A DNA stretch of 64,000 nt from Marinoscillum sp964351625 (GCA_964351625.1 CAYGOV010000010.1:1-64000); one strand, 5' to 3'. Shown: positions 1 to 10,009, numbered from the stretch's first letter. The notes: generated by a model from the letters alone, not told the origin. Translations and numbers: made by a program.

Positions 1-176
1 GATTCACTGCGATGGGAGATTTTCACCCGATTTCCTGGTATCAGGAATTTGATGGCGGTAGATCATTTTATACAACTCTCGGTCACATTCCAGCAGCGTA
101 CGATGATCCGTGGTTTTTAGCGCACATCTACGGTGGTATTTATTGGGCAGCAACTGGTTTGGGGATAGAAAAATGA
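1..176 (+). CDS. ThuA-like domain protein, C-terminal fragment
   Basis: The reading frame is open from the window edge (first full codon at base 3) to TGA at 174-176, so only the last 57 or so residues are seen. They contain SFYTTLGH, then HIYGGIYWA near the end, the usual C-terminus of ThuA (trehalose-utilisation) class-I-amidotransferase-like domains. In Bacteroidota such domains are often secreted and fused to or encoded beside cytochrome c and PQQ-type sugar dehydrogenases, as here (4209-5666). The true role of ThuA domains is unsettled. An ATG at 173 overlaps the stop (ATGA), so the next gene may be translationally coupled. The domain call is fairly safe; the full architecture is unknown. 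Confidence 0.7.
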   Translation, partial: FTAMGDFHPISWYQEFDGGRSFYTTLGHIPAAYDDPWFLAHIYGGIYWAATGLGIEK

Positions 177-235
177 AACAAATGGATCAATGTATTTCAA
201 AGTGTAAAACCAAAAATCGAATAGTAGAAATTTTA

Positions 236-2434
236 ATGAATCAAGTGAAAAATAGCTTACTTCTTACCTTTCTGATTTTGCTTTTTGGCGCATGCCAACA
301 AGAAAAAAGCTTCTCCTACAAAGATGCCAGTGCGCCCATAGAGGATCGGATAGAAGACTTAATTCCTCGGATGACGCTGGACGAAAAAGTGATGCAAATG
401 ACCCAATGGACTTATGGGAAAAATGCCAATCCGAATAACATAAACGATTCTAAAAAGAAGGTAAAACCTGAAATTGGTTCACTCATTTACAGAAGCACTA
501 ATCCTGCTTTTCGAAACGACATTCAGAAAAAGGCGATGGAGGAATCGTGTTTGGGAATTCCTATCATTAATGGTTTCGATGCGATACATGGTTTCAAAAC
601 TGTTTTCCCAATTCCACTGGCACAGTCTTGTTCGTGGGATATTGACATGGTCAAAAGATCATGTGAAATCACTGCCAGAGAATGCCAGATAGCTGGAGTT
701 GATTGGACATTTTCCCCTATGGTAGATGTGGCTCGTGATCCACGTTGGGGGCGGGTATCAGAGGCATACGGCGAAGACCCTTATGCAAATGCAGCATTTG
801 CTGTGGCGGCAATCGATGGCTATCAAGGTCAGAATTTGGCAGATAAGTATACCATCGCTGCTTGCATGAAGCATTATGTTGGCTACAGCTTGTCAGAAGG
901 CGGAAGAGATTATCACTACAGCGATGTATCAGATCAGACGCTTTGGGAAACATTTATGCCCCCTTTCGAAGCAGGTATTGCGGCTGGTGCTGCCACGGTG
1001 ATGAGTGGATTCAATGATATGACTGGCATTCCGGCCTCAGCTAACTATTATACCCTTACTGAAGTGTTAAAAGAGAAATGGGAACATGATGGCTTTGTGG
1101 TATCAGACTGGGGGTCAATCCGAAACATTGTAGATCAAGGAGTAGCTGAAAATAGAAAGGACGCAGGTCTGCTGGCATTCAAAGCAGGTGTAGAAATGGA
1201 CATGGTAGATGATGTTTATTTGGATTATTTGGCCGAGCTGGTGGAGGAAGGCAAGGTGTCTATGGATCAGATTAATGAAGCGGTCAGACGTATTCTACGA
1301 GTGAAATTCAGACTAGGGCTTTTTGATCGTCCATATGTAGAAGAATTACCTGAAGCTGACAGGTATTTACAGCCAGCAGATGTTGCTTTTGCAGAAGAGC
1401 TAGCTGCTGAGACTTTTGTACTCCTTAAGAATACTAACTCTGTGCTACCCCTAAATCCCATTATCAAGAATATCGCTTTGATAGGTCCGATGGCTATGGA
1501 TTCCGTTCATATCATGGGTTTTTGGGAAGGTCATGGAGATAGCAAAGATGTTGTTTCGATCTACGAGGGTTTTGAGCAGGAATTCCCAAAAGCAAATATT
1601 CTTTATGCCCAAGGATGTGATTTTGATGGGGATGATACCTCAGGATTTGTTGAAGCAAAAAGAGTAGCTCTCCAATCAGATGTAGTGGTTATCTGTCTGG
1701 GAGAGAAAAGAAATTGGAGTGGTGAGAATGGGTCTCGATCTACGCTCTCATTACCAGATATTCAAGAACAATTAGTTCGGGAACTTCATGATCTAGGCAA
1801 ACCTGTTGTATTGCTAACTTCCAGCGGTAGACCAATTATCCTTAGCAGGCTAGAACCACTTGTGCCTACTATTCTTCAGATATGGCAACCGGGAACACCG
1901 GCTGGAAATGCCATAGCAGGAACGCTTTCGGGTAGATTCAATCCATCTGGAAAACTCTCCATTACCTTTCCTTACTCCACTGGTCAAATCCCGATTCACT
2001 ACAATCAAAGAAACCCGGCTCGACCAATGGGCTACTACAAAGACATCACCAAGGACCCATTATACAACTTTGGTCATGGATTGAGCTACACCACTTTTGA
2101 TTACTCAGACTTTACAATTAGCAAGACTCAAATCAAATCAACGGAGCGATTGACAGCCTCTGTAAAGGTGACCAATACTGGAAAGGTTGCAGGAAAAGAG
2201 CCTGTGCTTTGGTTCATCAAAGATCCTGTAGCCTCTATCTCTAGACCAACTAAAGAGTTGAAGTATTTTGACAAAAAACCAATAGCTCCAGGGCAAAGCG
2301 CAGTATATCAATTTGAAATCGTGCCTGAAAGAGATCTGTTTTTTTATGATAAATACGGCAACAAAAACTTAGAGTCTGGCCAGTATTTCGTGGAGGTTGG
2401 CGGTGTTCAATTATCATTTGAAATCATTGATTGA
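236..2434 (+). CDS. GH3 beta-glucosidase-type lipoprotein
   Basis: A 732-residue glycoside hydrolase family 3 enzyme of BglX-like length. It should release glucose (or a related beta-linked sugar) from non-reducing ends of oligosaccharides. I chose the ATG at 236 because it gives a compact lipoprotein signal ending LLFGAC (Cys20); an ATG at 173, overlapping the upstream stop, would add 21 residues. GH3 signatures are the RDPRWGR stretch near residues 167-173, the KHY motif near 212, and VVSDWGS, whose Asp291 is the expected nucleophile. The (alpha/beta)6 sandwich domain follows, and a fibronectin-III-like domain fills about 640-725. The next gene starts one base after the stop, so this belongs to a + strand operon of secreted hydrolases. 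Substrate specificity cannot be read from sequence. Confidence 0.9.
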   Translation: MNQVKNSLLLTFLILLFGACQQEKSFSYKDASAPIEDRIEDLIPRMTLDEKVMQMTQWTYGKNANPNNINDSKKKVKPEIGSLIYRSTNPAFRNDIQKKAMEESCLGIPIINGFDAIHGFKTVFPIPLAQSCSWDIDMVKRSCEITARECQIAGVDWTFSPMVDVARDPRWGRVSEAYGEDPYANAAFAVAAIDGYQGQNLADKYTIAACMKHYVGYSLSEGGRDYHYSDVSDQTLWETFMPPFEAGIAAGAATVMSGFNDMTGIPASANYYTLTEVLKEKWEHDGFVVSDWGSIRNIVDQGVAENRKDAGLLAFKAGVEMDMVDDVYLDYLAELVEEGKVSMDQINEAVRRILRVKFRLGLFDRPYVEELPEADRYLQPADVAFAEELAAETFVLLKNTNSVLPLNPIIKNIALIGPMAMDSVHIMGFWEGHGDSKDVVSIYEGFEQEFPKANILYAQGCDFDGDDTSGFVEAKRVALQSDVVVICLGEKRNWSGENGSRSTLSLPDIQEQLVRELHDLGKPVVLLTSSGRPIILSRLEPLVPTILQIWQPGTPAGNAIAGTLSGRFNPSGKLSITFPYSTGQIPIHYNQRNPARPMGYYKDITKDPLYNFGHGLSYTTFDYSDFTISKTQIKSTERLTASVKVTNTGKVAGKEPVLWFIKDPVASISRPTKELKYFDKKPIAPGQSAVYQFEIVPERDLFFYDKYGNKNLESGQYFVEVGGVQLSFEIID

Positions 2435-2435
2435 G

Positions 2436-4199
2436 ATGAAAACGAGCCCACACCATATCCTTTTATTCCTCTTTTTGCTGGTTCCCGTATTTGGCACAAT
2501 TTCCTGTAAAAGTCCTATTGATACTGAAAGGAATGGTGGATACGTCCATGCAGTGAATAAGAAAATCCATGATGGAAAAGGAGACCTGCTCATTTTGAAA
2601 GGTATTGGACTTGGAGGCTGGATGGTGCAAGAAGGATATATGCTGGGCACATCTGGCCCTGAGCATGAGATCAGGTCTTTTTTGGAAAGTATGGCAGGTA
2701 AAAGTCCTACGGATGAATTTTATCAAAACTGGCTGAATGATTTTGTCAATCAGAATGATATCAGACAAATAGCCGAATGGGGCTACAACTCTGTAAGACT
2801 GCCGATGCATTATGGGCTTTATTTTGATGAGGCTGGTCAGTGGTTGCCACAGAGCAAAGGCCTTGAACTTACTGATCAATTGCTAGCATGGTGCGAGGCG
2901 TCTAATATTTACCTAATTCTTGACTTGCATGCCGCTCCTGGAGGGCAAGGAAACAATCGGGACATCAGTGATCGCCGACATGGACAGTCCCTTTGGGAAG
3001 ATCCAAAATTTCAAAACATGACAGCTCAAATGTGGTATGAATTGGCCAAGCGCTACAAGGATGAAAAGTGGATTGGTGGCTATGATTTACTCAATGAACC
3101 AAATTACGATTTTGAAAATACGGGTAATACCAAAGGTTGTGCGTGTAAGCAAAATACGCCGCTGAAGGAGCTCTTCGAAGTACTAATTGACACCATTAGG
3201 ACAGTCGATAAAAATCACCTCTTGATCGTAGAAGGAAACTGCTATGGAAGCAACTATGATGGCATGCATGATCTAGCGAACTATGATCCTCTGAAGAATT
3301 TGGCTTTTAGTTTTCATAATTATTGGGGTGAGAATACACCAGCCGCCATGCAATCACTCATCTCGCTGCGCAACGAATTGAATGTGCCACTTTGGAGAGG
3401 AGAAATCGGTGAAAACTCCAATACATGGTTTACCGAGATGGTGGAGTTGATGGAGGTTTACGAAATAGGCTACGCCAATTGGCCATGGAAAAAAGTCAAT
3501 AGCATAGACGGTCCGGTGCTTGTTTCGTCCAGCCCAGAATGGGACAAACTAATGGCTTATAAATCTAACAATACTCGTCCCCGACCGAGTATGTCAGAAT
3601 CACAGACAGCATTGACCAAAATGTCTGAGGCCATCAAGCTGGACAACACTAAACTCATGGAGGATGTCACTTACGCCTATTTGAGATCCCCATACGGCCT
3701 TGGAACGAAAGCATTTGCGATGCAAACCATCCCTGGCACCATTTCACTTACAGACTATGATTTAGGGAAATATGGAGAGACTTGGTATGATTCAGATTAC
3801 CAAAATACAACTGGCAGTTCTTCAAATACTGCGTGGAACAATGGTGAAAGTTATCGCAATGATGGCGTAGATATTTGGACCAATTCGGACAATGGTTCTA
3901 ACGGATATTATATCGGAAATATAGAGAGTGGCGAATTTTTAAAATACAGTTTATCTGCTGTTTCGGCTGGAACCTACAGAGTCATTATACGCTCAAGAGC
4001 CAATAAGGGAAGAGAAGGAAAAATGACATTGCTGATTGACGGTAAATCACTGACCAGTTCACCAATCTTAATTCCCAAAACTTCTTCATGGGAAGATGTA
4101 GCCTTTGAAAATTTAATAGTACCAAAAGGTCAAATCCTGACCATTAGGTTTGACCAAGGTGGATTTGACCTAGCCCAGATAAAATTTATAAAATCATAA
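2436..4199 (+). CDS. GH5 glycosidase with C-terminal CBM6-like domain
   Basis: A 587-residue lipoprotein (signal ending TISC, Cys24), starting at the ATG one base after the GH3 stop; a longer in-frame start at 2397 lies inside that gene. The N-terminal barrel carries GIGLGGWMV near residues 56-64, like the GGW motif of exo-beta-1,3-glucanase-type GH5 enzymes. The acid/base Glu is E221 in LLNEPN and the nucleophile E323 in RGEIGEN. Residues about 465-587 look like a CBM6 beta-sandwich (GESYRNDGVD, then GEFLKYS and FDLAQIKF). With the GH3 neighbour this suggests breakdown of a beta-glucan, perhaps laminarin-like; that is inference. GH5 membership is secure, the subfamily is not. Confidence 0.88.
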   Translation: MKTSPHHILLFLFLLVPVFGTISCKSPIDTERNGGYVHAVNKKIHDGKGDLLILKGIGLGGWMVQEGYMLGTSGPEHEIRSFLESMAGKSPTDEFYQNWLNDFVNQNDIRQIAEWGYNSVRLPMHYGLYFDEAGQWLPQSKGLELTDQLLAWCEASNIYLILDLHAAPGGQGNNRDISDRRHGQSLWEDPKFQNMTAQMWYELAKRYKDEKWIGGYDLLNEPNYDFENTGNTKGCACKQNTPLKELFEVLIDTIRTVDKNHLLIVEGNCYGSNYDGMHDLANYDPLKNLAFSFHNYWGENTPAAMQSLISLRNELNVPLWRGEIGENSNTWFTEMVELMEVYEIGYANWPWKKVNSIDGPVLVSSSPEWDKLMAYKSNNTRPRPSMSESQTALTKMSEAIKLDNTKLMEDVTYAYLRSPYGLGTKAFAMQTIPGTISLTDYDLGKYGETWYDSDYQNTTGSSSNTAWNNGESYRNDGVDIWTNSDNGSNGYYIGNIESGEFLKYSLSAVSAGTYRVIIRSRANKGREGKMTLLIDGKSLTSSPILIPKTSSWEDVAFENLIVPKGQILTIRFDQGGFDLAQIKFIKS

Positions 4200-4208
4200 A
4201 TAGTACAA

Positions 4209-5666
4209 ATGAAAAGTACCTTGACCAAATATTTCCTACCCATCATTTTGAGTGTGATCTGCTGGAGCTGCAATCAGTCCACAAGCACGCAAGGAGAAGA
4301 ATCAGATCAGGTAGAAGCTGTGCTTGACAGTGCAGATATTAGATCTGAGGTCATCTACCAAACCTATTGTTCGGGCTGTCATGGTGAGCAGATGTTTGCC
4401 TTTGCTGATCGAGGATGGAAGCATGGAAACACAAAGGATAGCCTCATCTTATCCATCACCAATGGCTATGCTGATGCAGGAATGCCGCAATGGGGTGCGG
4501 TATTTACAGAAGCACAAATAGGAGAGATGGCTGATTATATCCTAAAAGGCATCAAGCATGTGGAAGAATTTGGTTTTGATGAAATCATCCTTGAATCAGA
4601 CACTTTCGAAACGCAGGCATTGACCTTCAGTCTGGATACGGTGGTCTCAGGAATGAGCATTCCTTGGGGAATGGACTTTCTGCCATCAGGCGATCTTTTG
4701 GTCACAGAGAAGAGCGGCACGCTCTATCGAGTAGATGCGTCTGGGAAGAAAACTATAATCAAAGGCACACCGAAAGTCAGAGATGATGTGCAGGGCGGTC
4801 TGCTTGATATCATTTTGCACCCAGATTTTGAAAACAATCACTGGCTATATATTAGCTATTCTGATTACATCATTGAGAAAGGTGATACGCTATCTGGTAC
4901 CGCAATCAACAGATATACTTATCAAAACGATCAGCTTACAGAATCACTAAACTTGTTCAAGGGTACTCCATACTCCAAGGCCAAATGGCACTACGGATCT
5001 AGGTTCGCTTTCGATAAAGATGGCTATCTCTATTTCACGGCAAGTGATCGAGCCAATCAAAAAGTAAACCCTCAAACTTTGGAAAACTCCATGGGTAAAA
5101 TCCATCGGATCTACGATGATGGTCGTGTTCCTGAGGACAATCCATTTGTAAATCAATCAGATGCGATTCCATCCATTTACACTTATGGCCATCGAAACAT
5201 GCAAGGTCTCACATATAATAGCCGAACCGAGGTAATGTGGTCTCATGAACATGGACCAAGAGGAGGCGATGAACTCAATATCGTGAAAGCCGGAATAAAC
5301 TACGGCTGGCCTGTGATCTCTTACGGCATCAACTATGACGGCACCACTTTCACCAATTTATTGGAAAAAGAAGGCATGGAACAACCCATTCATTATTGGG
5401 TGCCATCCATCGCGCCTTGTGGGATGACTTTCGTCAATTCAGACATTTATCCAGGATGGGATGGAGACCTCTTGGTAGGATCGCTTCGCTTTAAGTACCT
5501 CAACCGCTGTATCATGGATGGAGACAAGGTCATAGGTGAAGAAATCTTAATGAAAAATATTGGTCGGCTTAGAAATGTGAAGCAGGGCCCTGATGGCTAC
5601 ATCTATGTAGCCGTTGAGCATCCGGGATTTGTTTTCAGGCTTGTGCCAATAAACAACAGTCTATAA
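4209..5666 (+). CDS. Cytochrome c / glucose-sorbosone dehydrogenase fusion lipoprotein
   Basis: This 485-residue lipoprotein (Cys21) joins two domains. Residues about 45-120 are a class I cytochrome c with haem motif CSGCH (C54-H58) and probable axial Met92 in GMPQWG. Residues about 140-485 are a six-bladed propeller of the PQQ-type glucose/sorbosone dehydrogenase family (SGDLLVTEKSG, YTYGHRNMQGL, HEHGPRGGDELN). Such proteins oxidise sugars outside the cytoplasm and pass electrons through the attached haem. Ten bases separate it from the GH5 gene, so sugars freed by the hydrolases may be oxidised at the membrane. The actual substrate and cofactor are not proven by sequence; some family members do not act on glucose. 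Confidence 0.88.
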   Translation: MKSTLTKYFLPIILSVICWSCNQSTSTQGEESDQVEAVLDSADIRSEVIYQTYCSGCHGEQMFAFADRGWKHGNTKDSLILSITNGYADAGMPQWGAVFTEAQIGEMADYILKGIKHVEEFGFDEIILESDTFETQALTFSLDTVVSGMSIPWGMDFLPSGDLLVTEKSGTLYRVDASGKKTIIKGTPKVRDDVQGGLLDIILHPDFENNHWLYISYSDYIIEKGDTLSGTAINRYTYQNDQLTESLNLFKGTPYSKAKWHYGSRFAFDKDGYLYFTASDRANQKVNPQTLENSMGKIHRIYDDGRVPEDNPFVNQSDAIPSIYTYGHRNMQGLTYNSRTEVMWSHEHGPRGGDELNIVKAGINYGWPVISYGINYDGTTFTNLLEKEGMEQPIHYWVPSIAPCGMTFVNSDIYPGWDGDLLVGSLRFKYLNRCIMDGDKVIGEEILMKNIGRLRNVKQGPDGYIYVAVEHPGFVFRLVPINNSL

Positions 5667-5690
5667 AATATTAAAACAAGAAAATTCAAA

Positions 5691-7496
5691 ATGACACATC
5701 TTAAAACATTACTAATCATTCTGCTAACTGGATTTGTTAGTACTATAAATGCACAGTCTGAAAAATTCGCTGACCTCTTGCAGAATATTGAATCAAGAGA
5801 AAAAATGACCCTGAATGGACAATGGGAAATCATTGTAGATCCGTTGGAAAATGGATTCTATAGCCATCGCTATACAGAACGAAAGGACGGTTATTTTAAA
5901 AATGCTAAGATGGAAGACCCTTCTGATTTGATCGAGTATGATTTTGATTCAGATTGGCAACTGATGGTGCCGGGTGATTGGAATACGCAACAGGAGAAAT
6001 TGTATTACTATGAAGGTACAGTGTGGTACAAAAAGAATTTTGATTTTGATTCTGGAAAAGATAAAATAAACTACCTCTATTTCGAAGCGATCAATTATGA
6101 AGCTACGGTGTATCTGAATGGTGAGAAGCTTGGCAATCACCTTGGCGGTTACACACCTTTCCAATTTGACGTGACTGATAAGCTGGTAAAGGGAGAAAAC
6201 TTAGTAGTAGTAAAGGTTGACAACAAAAGAATGCGTGAAGCCATCCCAACTATCAATACAGATTGGTGGAATTACGGCGGAATTACCCGTTCAGTTCATT
6301 TGATTTCAACGCCAAAGACTCACATCAGCGATTATTTGGTTCAGTTAGCCAAAGGCAGCACGAATAATATTGAAGGCTGGGTAGCTGTGAAAAATGGACA
6401 AGATGGACAAGCTGTGAAAGTAGAAATACCTGAGCTTAAGAAGTCTATTAATGTCACATTGAAAAATGGAATAGCCAAGTTTTCTTTCACTGCCAAACCT
6501 TCTCTTTGGAGCACAGAGAAGCCCAAGTTGTATGATGTAAAGTTAAGTGCTGGAACTGATAACGTTTCCGATCTAATCGGTTTTAGAACCATCGCCACTG
6601 AAGGCTCTAAAATATTATTAAACGGTAAAGAGATCTTCATGAAGGGGATCAGTATTCACGAAGAAGCTCCATTCAAAACTGGTAGAGTCGTTTCCGTGGA
6701 GGAGTGCAGAATATTGCTGCAATGGGCCAAAGAACTAGGCTGTAATTTCATCCGCTTGGCGCATTACCCGCATAGCGAAGCGATGGTTCGTGAGGCTGAA
6801 AAAATGGGATTTTTGGTTTGGTCTGAGATTCCTGTTTACTGGACAGTACTATTTGGTAATGAAGATACCTATGCGAATGCTCAGAATCAGTTGACGGAGA
6901 TGATCTCTCGTGATAAAAACAGAGCAGCAGTGGTGCTGTGGTCAGTTGCTAATGAAACACCAGAAGGCACGCCAAGGCTTAATTTCCTAACCAAGATTGC
7001 CAGTCATGCAAGAAGTTTGGATTCGACTAGGTTGATCACGGCGGCACTTGATACGCAAGGTTTTAGAGATGGAGCAAAGTTCATCGAAGATCCACTGGGT
7101 GAAGTAGTGGATGTGATTGGCATCAACAACTACTGCGGATGGTACTCAGTGAATCCTGCGGACTGTGGGGCTATCAGATGGGCGAGTGACTTCAATAAAC
7201 CAATGATCATGAGTGAAGTAGGTGGTGGTGCACTGCAAGGACTTCATGGAGATATAAATGAGCGATGGACGGAAGAGTATCAGGCAGATGTTTACAAAAA
7301 CAACATCGAAATGATGCGCAATATCGACTTTCTTGCTGGGGCATCTCCATGGATTTTGATGGACTTTAGATCAGCAAGAAGACACCTAAGAAGGATACAA
7401 GGGGACTTTAACAGGAAAGGCTTGATCTCAGAACAAGGGATGAAAAAGCAAGCGTTTTACATACTTCAGGATTATTACATCAATGAAAATAAGTAA
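5691..7496 (+). CDS. GH2 beta-galactosidase/beta-glucuronidase-type enzyme
   Basis: A 601-residue secreted enzyme (signal peptide ending INAQ). It has an N-terminal jelly-roll domain (about 40-205, with NWWNYGGI-like DWWNYGGITR), an immunoglobulin-like domain (about 210-305) and a TIM barrel from about 306. E422 in SVANETPE is the acid/base and E509 in MIMSEVGGG the nucleophile; RLAHYPHS near 355-362 is the usual GH2 strand. The protein is short and lacks the extra C-terminal domains of LacZ, more like beta-glucuronidase or compact exo-acting GH2 enzymes. It lies 24 bases after the dehydrogenase gene and is followed by a terminator, so it is probably the last gene of the first operon. Family secure; sugar specificity open. 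Confidence 0.9.
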   Translation: MTHLKTLLIILLTGFVSTINAQSEKFADLLQNIESREKMTLNGQWEIIVDPLENGFYSHRYTERKDGYFKNAKMEDPSDLIEYDFDSDWQLMVPGDWNTQQEKLYYYEGTVWYKKNFDFDSGKDKINYLYFEAINYEATVYLNGEKLGNHLGGYTPFQFDVTDKLVKGENLVVVKVDNKRMREAIPTINTDWWNYGGITRSVHLISTPKTHISDYLVQLAKGSTNNIEGWVAVKNGQDGQAVKVEIPELKKSINVTLKNGIAKFSFTAKPSLWSTEKPKLYDVKLSAGTDNVSDLIGFRTIATEGSKILLNGKEIFMKGISIHEEAPFKTGRVVSVEECRILLQWAKELGCNFIRLAHYPHSEAMVREAEKMGFLVWSEIPVYWTVLFGNEDTYANAQNQLTEMISRDKNRAAVVLWSVANETPEGTPRLNFLTKIASHARSLDSTRLITAALDTQGFRDGAKFIEDPLGEVVDVIGINNYCGWYSVNPADCGAIRWASDFNKPMIMSEVGGGALQGLHGDINERWTEEYQADVYKNNIEMMRNIDFLAGASPWILMDFRSARRHLRRIQGDFNRKGLISEQGMKKQAFYILQDYYINENK

Positions 7497-7519
7497 GAGT
7501 TGAAAAAATAAGAGTAGAG

Positions 7520-7574
7520 GTCTGGCGGGGCATTGAAAAAATAATCTTCATACGCTATTTCAATCCTGCCAGAC
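7520..7574 (+). terminator. Hairpin after the GH2 gene
   Basis: GTCTGGC (7520-7526) pairs with GCCAGAC (7568-7574), and ATTGAAA (7532-7538) pairs with TTTCAAT (7558-7564), giving a long, slightly bulged stem about 20 bases after the GH2 stop. A short T-rich stretch (TCTTTGTTCTT) follows. It probably ends the GH3-GH5-dehydrogenase-GH2 transcript. Confidence 0.6.
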
Positions 7575-7633
7575 TCTTTGTTCTTCGAAAAAGATAAGTT
7601 ATAGGGTTACAAACGATAATAAATAATACAGAT

Positions 7634-10009
7634 ATGAATCTATTGAACAGATATTTAAAAAGTGATGTCAAAATAGACCTAAGGTTATTGGTCCTTTGTC
7701 TTTTCATTTTGCTCACGAATTCGGCAAAGTCGCAGGACATCAGTCCTATGCTAGTCGGTAATAATGCGTGGTTTACCAATCCTACTGATGAAGTTTGGGC
7801 GCTCACCGGCGAATGCGGCGTGAAGACAATCCGAATAGGCGGCAATGGTTTCAATGACAATATGCCTAGCAATGCGACATTGTTAAACTGGGTCAATAAG
7901 ATAAGAGGAATAGGTGCTGAACCAATTATTCAAGTTTCACAGCATCAATCGGCGGCCGCTGCTGCTGCGGTGGTCAAGTATTTCAATGTGGACTTGGCAG
8001 GAGAAATAGACCCGATCAAGTATTGGAACATCGGAAATGAACCATGGCTAGAAGCCAACAGGCCTCCAACCTCCGAGGTAGGCGCGTTAGTTGAAGCTTA
8101 TTTCAAACCAATAGCAGAGGCAATGAAAGCCGTAGATCCAACTATTAAAATCTATGGACCTGATTTCGCTTACTACATAGAAGATGCAATCGACGATTTG
8201 TTTGGTGGTGACAATGATATTGCCGGTAAAATTCCAGGTCAGGATTATTACTACTGTGACGGTCTATCATGGCATAGATACCCTCAGGATGATAATATTA
8301 ACTTGGCTTATCAGGGGATTGAAGATTTTAGAACGTCCATTGTGAAATGTAAAACCAAGGTGGATGCGATCAACGCTGCTTACAATCGTACAGGTGATGA
8401 TGCGCTTGAGTGGGGAATAGGTGAATATAATGCCAAAAATGGTCCAGTCGTGCATACTTGGGAGAACGGTCAAATGTTCGGAGGTATACTGGGTATGTGT
8501 ATGAAGTATGAGGCTAAATATGCAGCCACCTGGAGTATGTTCGAAAATGGTGGTAATCGTCAAGGAACTGACTATAGTTTTATTGATGGAGATAATATGA
8601 CACCTAGATCTTCATATAGACATATGCAATTTGTGGCACAGCATTTTACAGGTACTTATCTCGATGGCACCACTACTAATAATGATATCTTCATTTATGG
8701 AGCTCAGAATGGAGCTAAAACCAGTGTAATGATCATGAATAGAGATTCAGGCAAGCCATTGAAATATACGCTCCATCTCAATACGGCGGCTGATACTGGC
8801 GATGAAGTAATACTCAATGTGAATGGAAATCTTGATAACTCTTATGCCGACATTATCGGTGAACGCACCACGCATGTGCTGGTTTTTGAAGGTGAGTCGA
8901 TAACCAAGCATAGCTATTCAAGCTATCATTTTGACAATCAGCTGCCTCCTGTCGAAACGATTTTGGGTTCTGCGACAGAGCTACCGTCAGTACCTTCCAA
9001 CTTTGGAGGAAGTAGCCCATCCTACGATCAAATAACACTCACTTGGACTGATAATGCCGATAACGAAACAGGTTTTCTCATTGAAAAAAGTATTGACGGA
9101 AGTTTTGAAATCATTGGTATTGCTGAGGCCAATATCACCAGTTTTTCTGATAATGAACTTCAAGCTTCTACTGCTTACACTTATCGAGTGGTCGCATATA
9201 ATTCTATTGGTCAATCCGCCTACTCGGAAACGATCAATATTACTACCGCGGAAGCACCTGCGCAGGTTGCTTTCAAAGGCCCGCATACGATACCTGGAAA
9301 AATTCAAATAGAAGACTACAATGCAGGTGGTCAGAATATTAGTTATTTTGATTTAGAAGAAGAGAATAGAGGCGGCCAATACAGAATAGCAGAATGGGTG
9401 GATTTAGAGACATGTACTGATGAAGGTGGTGGATACAATGTCGGGTATGTCACTCCTGGAGAATGGCTGAAATATCTGATCAGTGACGTTGAAGAAGGAA
9501 ACTATACGATTGCCTTTCGTCTCGCGAGTAATTCTACTGAGACCGCACCTAAGAAGATTAACATTAAGCTGAATAATACCTCAATTGGCACGATCAGTCC
9601 CGCAAATACTGGAGGATGGCAGGAATGGCAAACGGTAAGTATCGACGATATTGCTATTAGTGCTGGATCGGATCAAATATTGGAATTATCCTTTGAAGGC
9701 TCCGGTTTTAATATCAATTGGATGGAGTTTATAGAAACCAGTATCGTAACAGGCTTACTACCAATCGATACGAAGAATGTATCCATAACTTATTTTTCAG
9801 AGGATGACAAGTTGCAAATAGATGCTAGTAAGAGTGCGCAGGATGTTAAAATTCAATTGTTTGATCTTAATGGGAAGTCTCATCTGGAGTTTACAATTGC
9901 GAACAAATCCAATATAGAATATAGTCTTTGTGGCTTACCAGACGGACTATTTATCGTAAGGATGGTGATTGAAAATAAAGTTTACAATACCAAAATAGTA
10001 AAAAAATGA
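7634..10009 (+). CDS. Secreted clan-A glycosidase with Fn3, CBM6 and T9SS sorting domain
   Basis: A 791-residue modular protein. After a signal peptide (cleavage near AKSQ) comes a TIM barrel at about 36-340, with E136 in YWNIGNEPW and E264 in GIGEYNAK as likely acid/base and nucleophile; this pattern resembles GH39, GH51 and related families, but I cannot assign it to one. A beta-rich domain follows, then fibronectin type III (about 452-538), a CBM6-like module (about 555-690, with EDYNAGGQ and GEWLKYL), and a T9SS type A sorting domain (about 715-791). It should be exported by T9SS and anchored at or released from the cell surface. It overlaps the next GH5 gene by ATGA. The GH-A fold is inferred from motifs only. 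Confidence 0.82.
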   Translation: MNLLNRYLKSDVKIDLRLLVLCLFILLTNSAKSQDISPMLVGNNAWFTNPTDEVWALTGECGVKTIRIGGNGFNDNMPSNATLLNWVNKIRGIGAEPIIQVSQHQSAAAAAAVVKYFNVDLAGEIDPIKYWNIGNEPWLEANRPPTSEVGALVEAYFKPIAEAMKAVDPTIKIYGPDFAYYIEDAIDDLFGGDNDIAGKIPGQDYYYCDGLSWHRYPQDDNINLAYQGIEDFRTSIVKCKTKVDAINAAYNRTGDDALEWGIGEYNAKNGPVVHTWENGQMFGGILGMCMKYEAKYAATWSMFENGGNRQGTDYSFIDGDNMTPRSSYRHMQFVAQHFTGTYLDGTTTNNDIFIYGAQNGAKTSVMIMNRDSGKPLKYTLHLNTAADTGDEVILNVNGNLDNSYADIIGERTTHVLVFEGESITKHSYSSYHFDNQLPPVETILGSATELPSVPSNFGGSSPSYDQITLTWTDNADNETGFLIEKSIDGSFEIIGIAEANITSFSDNELQASTAYTYRVVAYNSIGQSAYSETINITTAEAPAQVAFKGPHTIPGKIQIEDYNAGGQNISYFDLEEENRGGQYRIAEWVDLETCTDEGGGYNVGYVTPGEWLKYLISDVEEGNYTIAFRLASNSTETAPKKINIKLNNTSIGTISPANTGGWQEWQTVSIDDIAISAGSDQILELSFEGSGFNINWMEFIETSIVTGLLPIDTKNVSITYFSEDDKLQIDASKSAQDVKIQLFDLNGKSHLEFTIANKSNIEYSLCGLPDGLFIVRMVIENKVYNTKIVKK

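Noticed and set aside
2463..2879. Long minus-strand ORF of 138 codons inside the GH5 gene.
   Set aside because: Antisense shadow of a well-supported coding region; no protein-like motifs.
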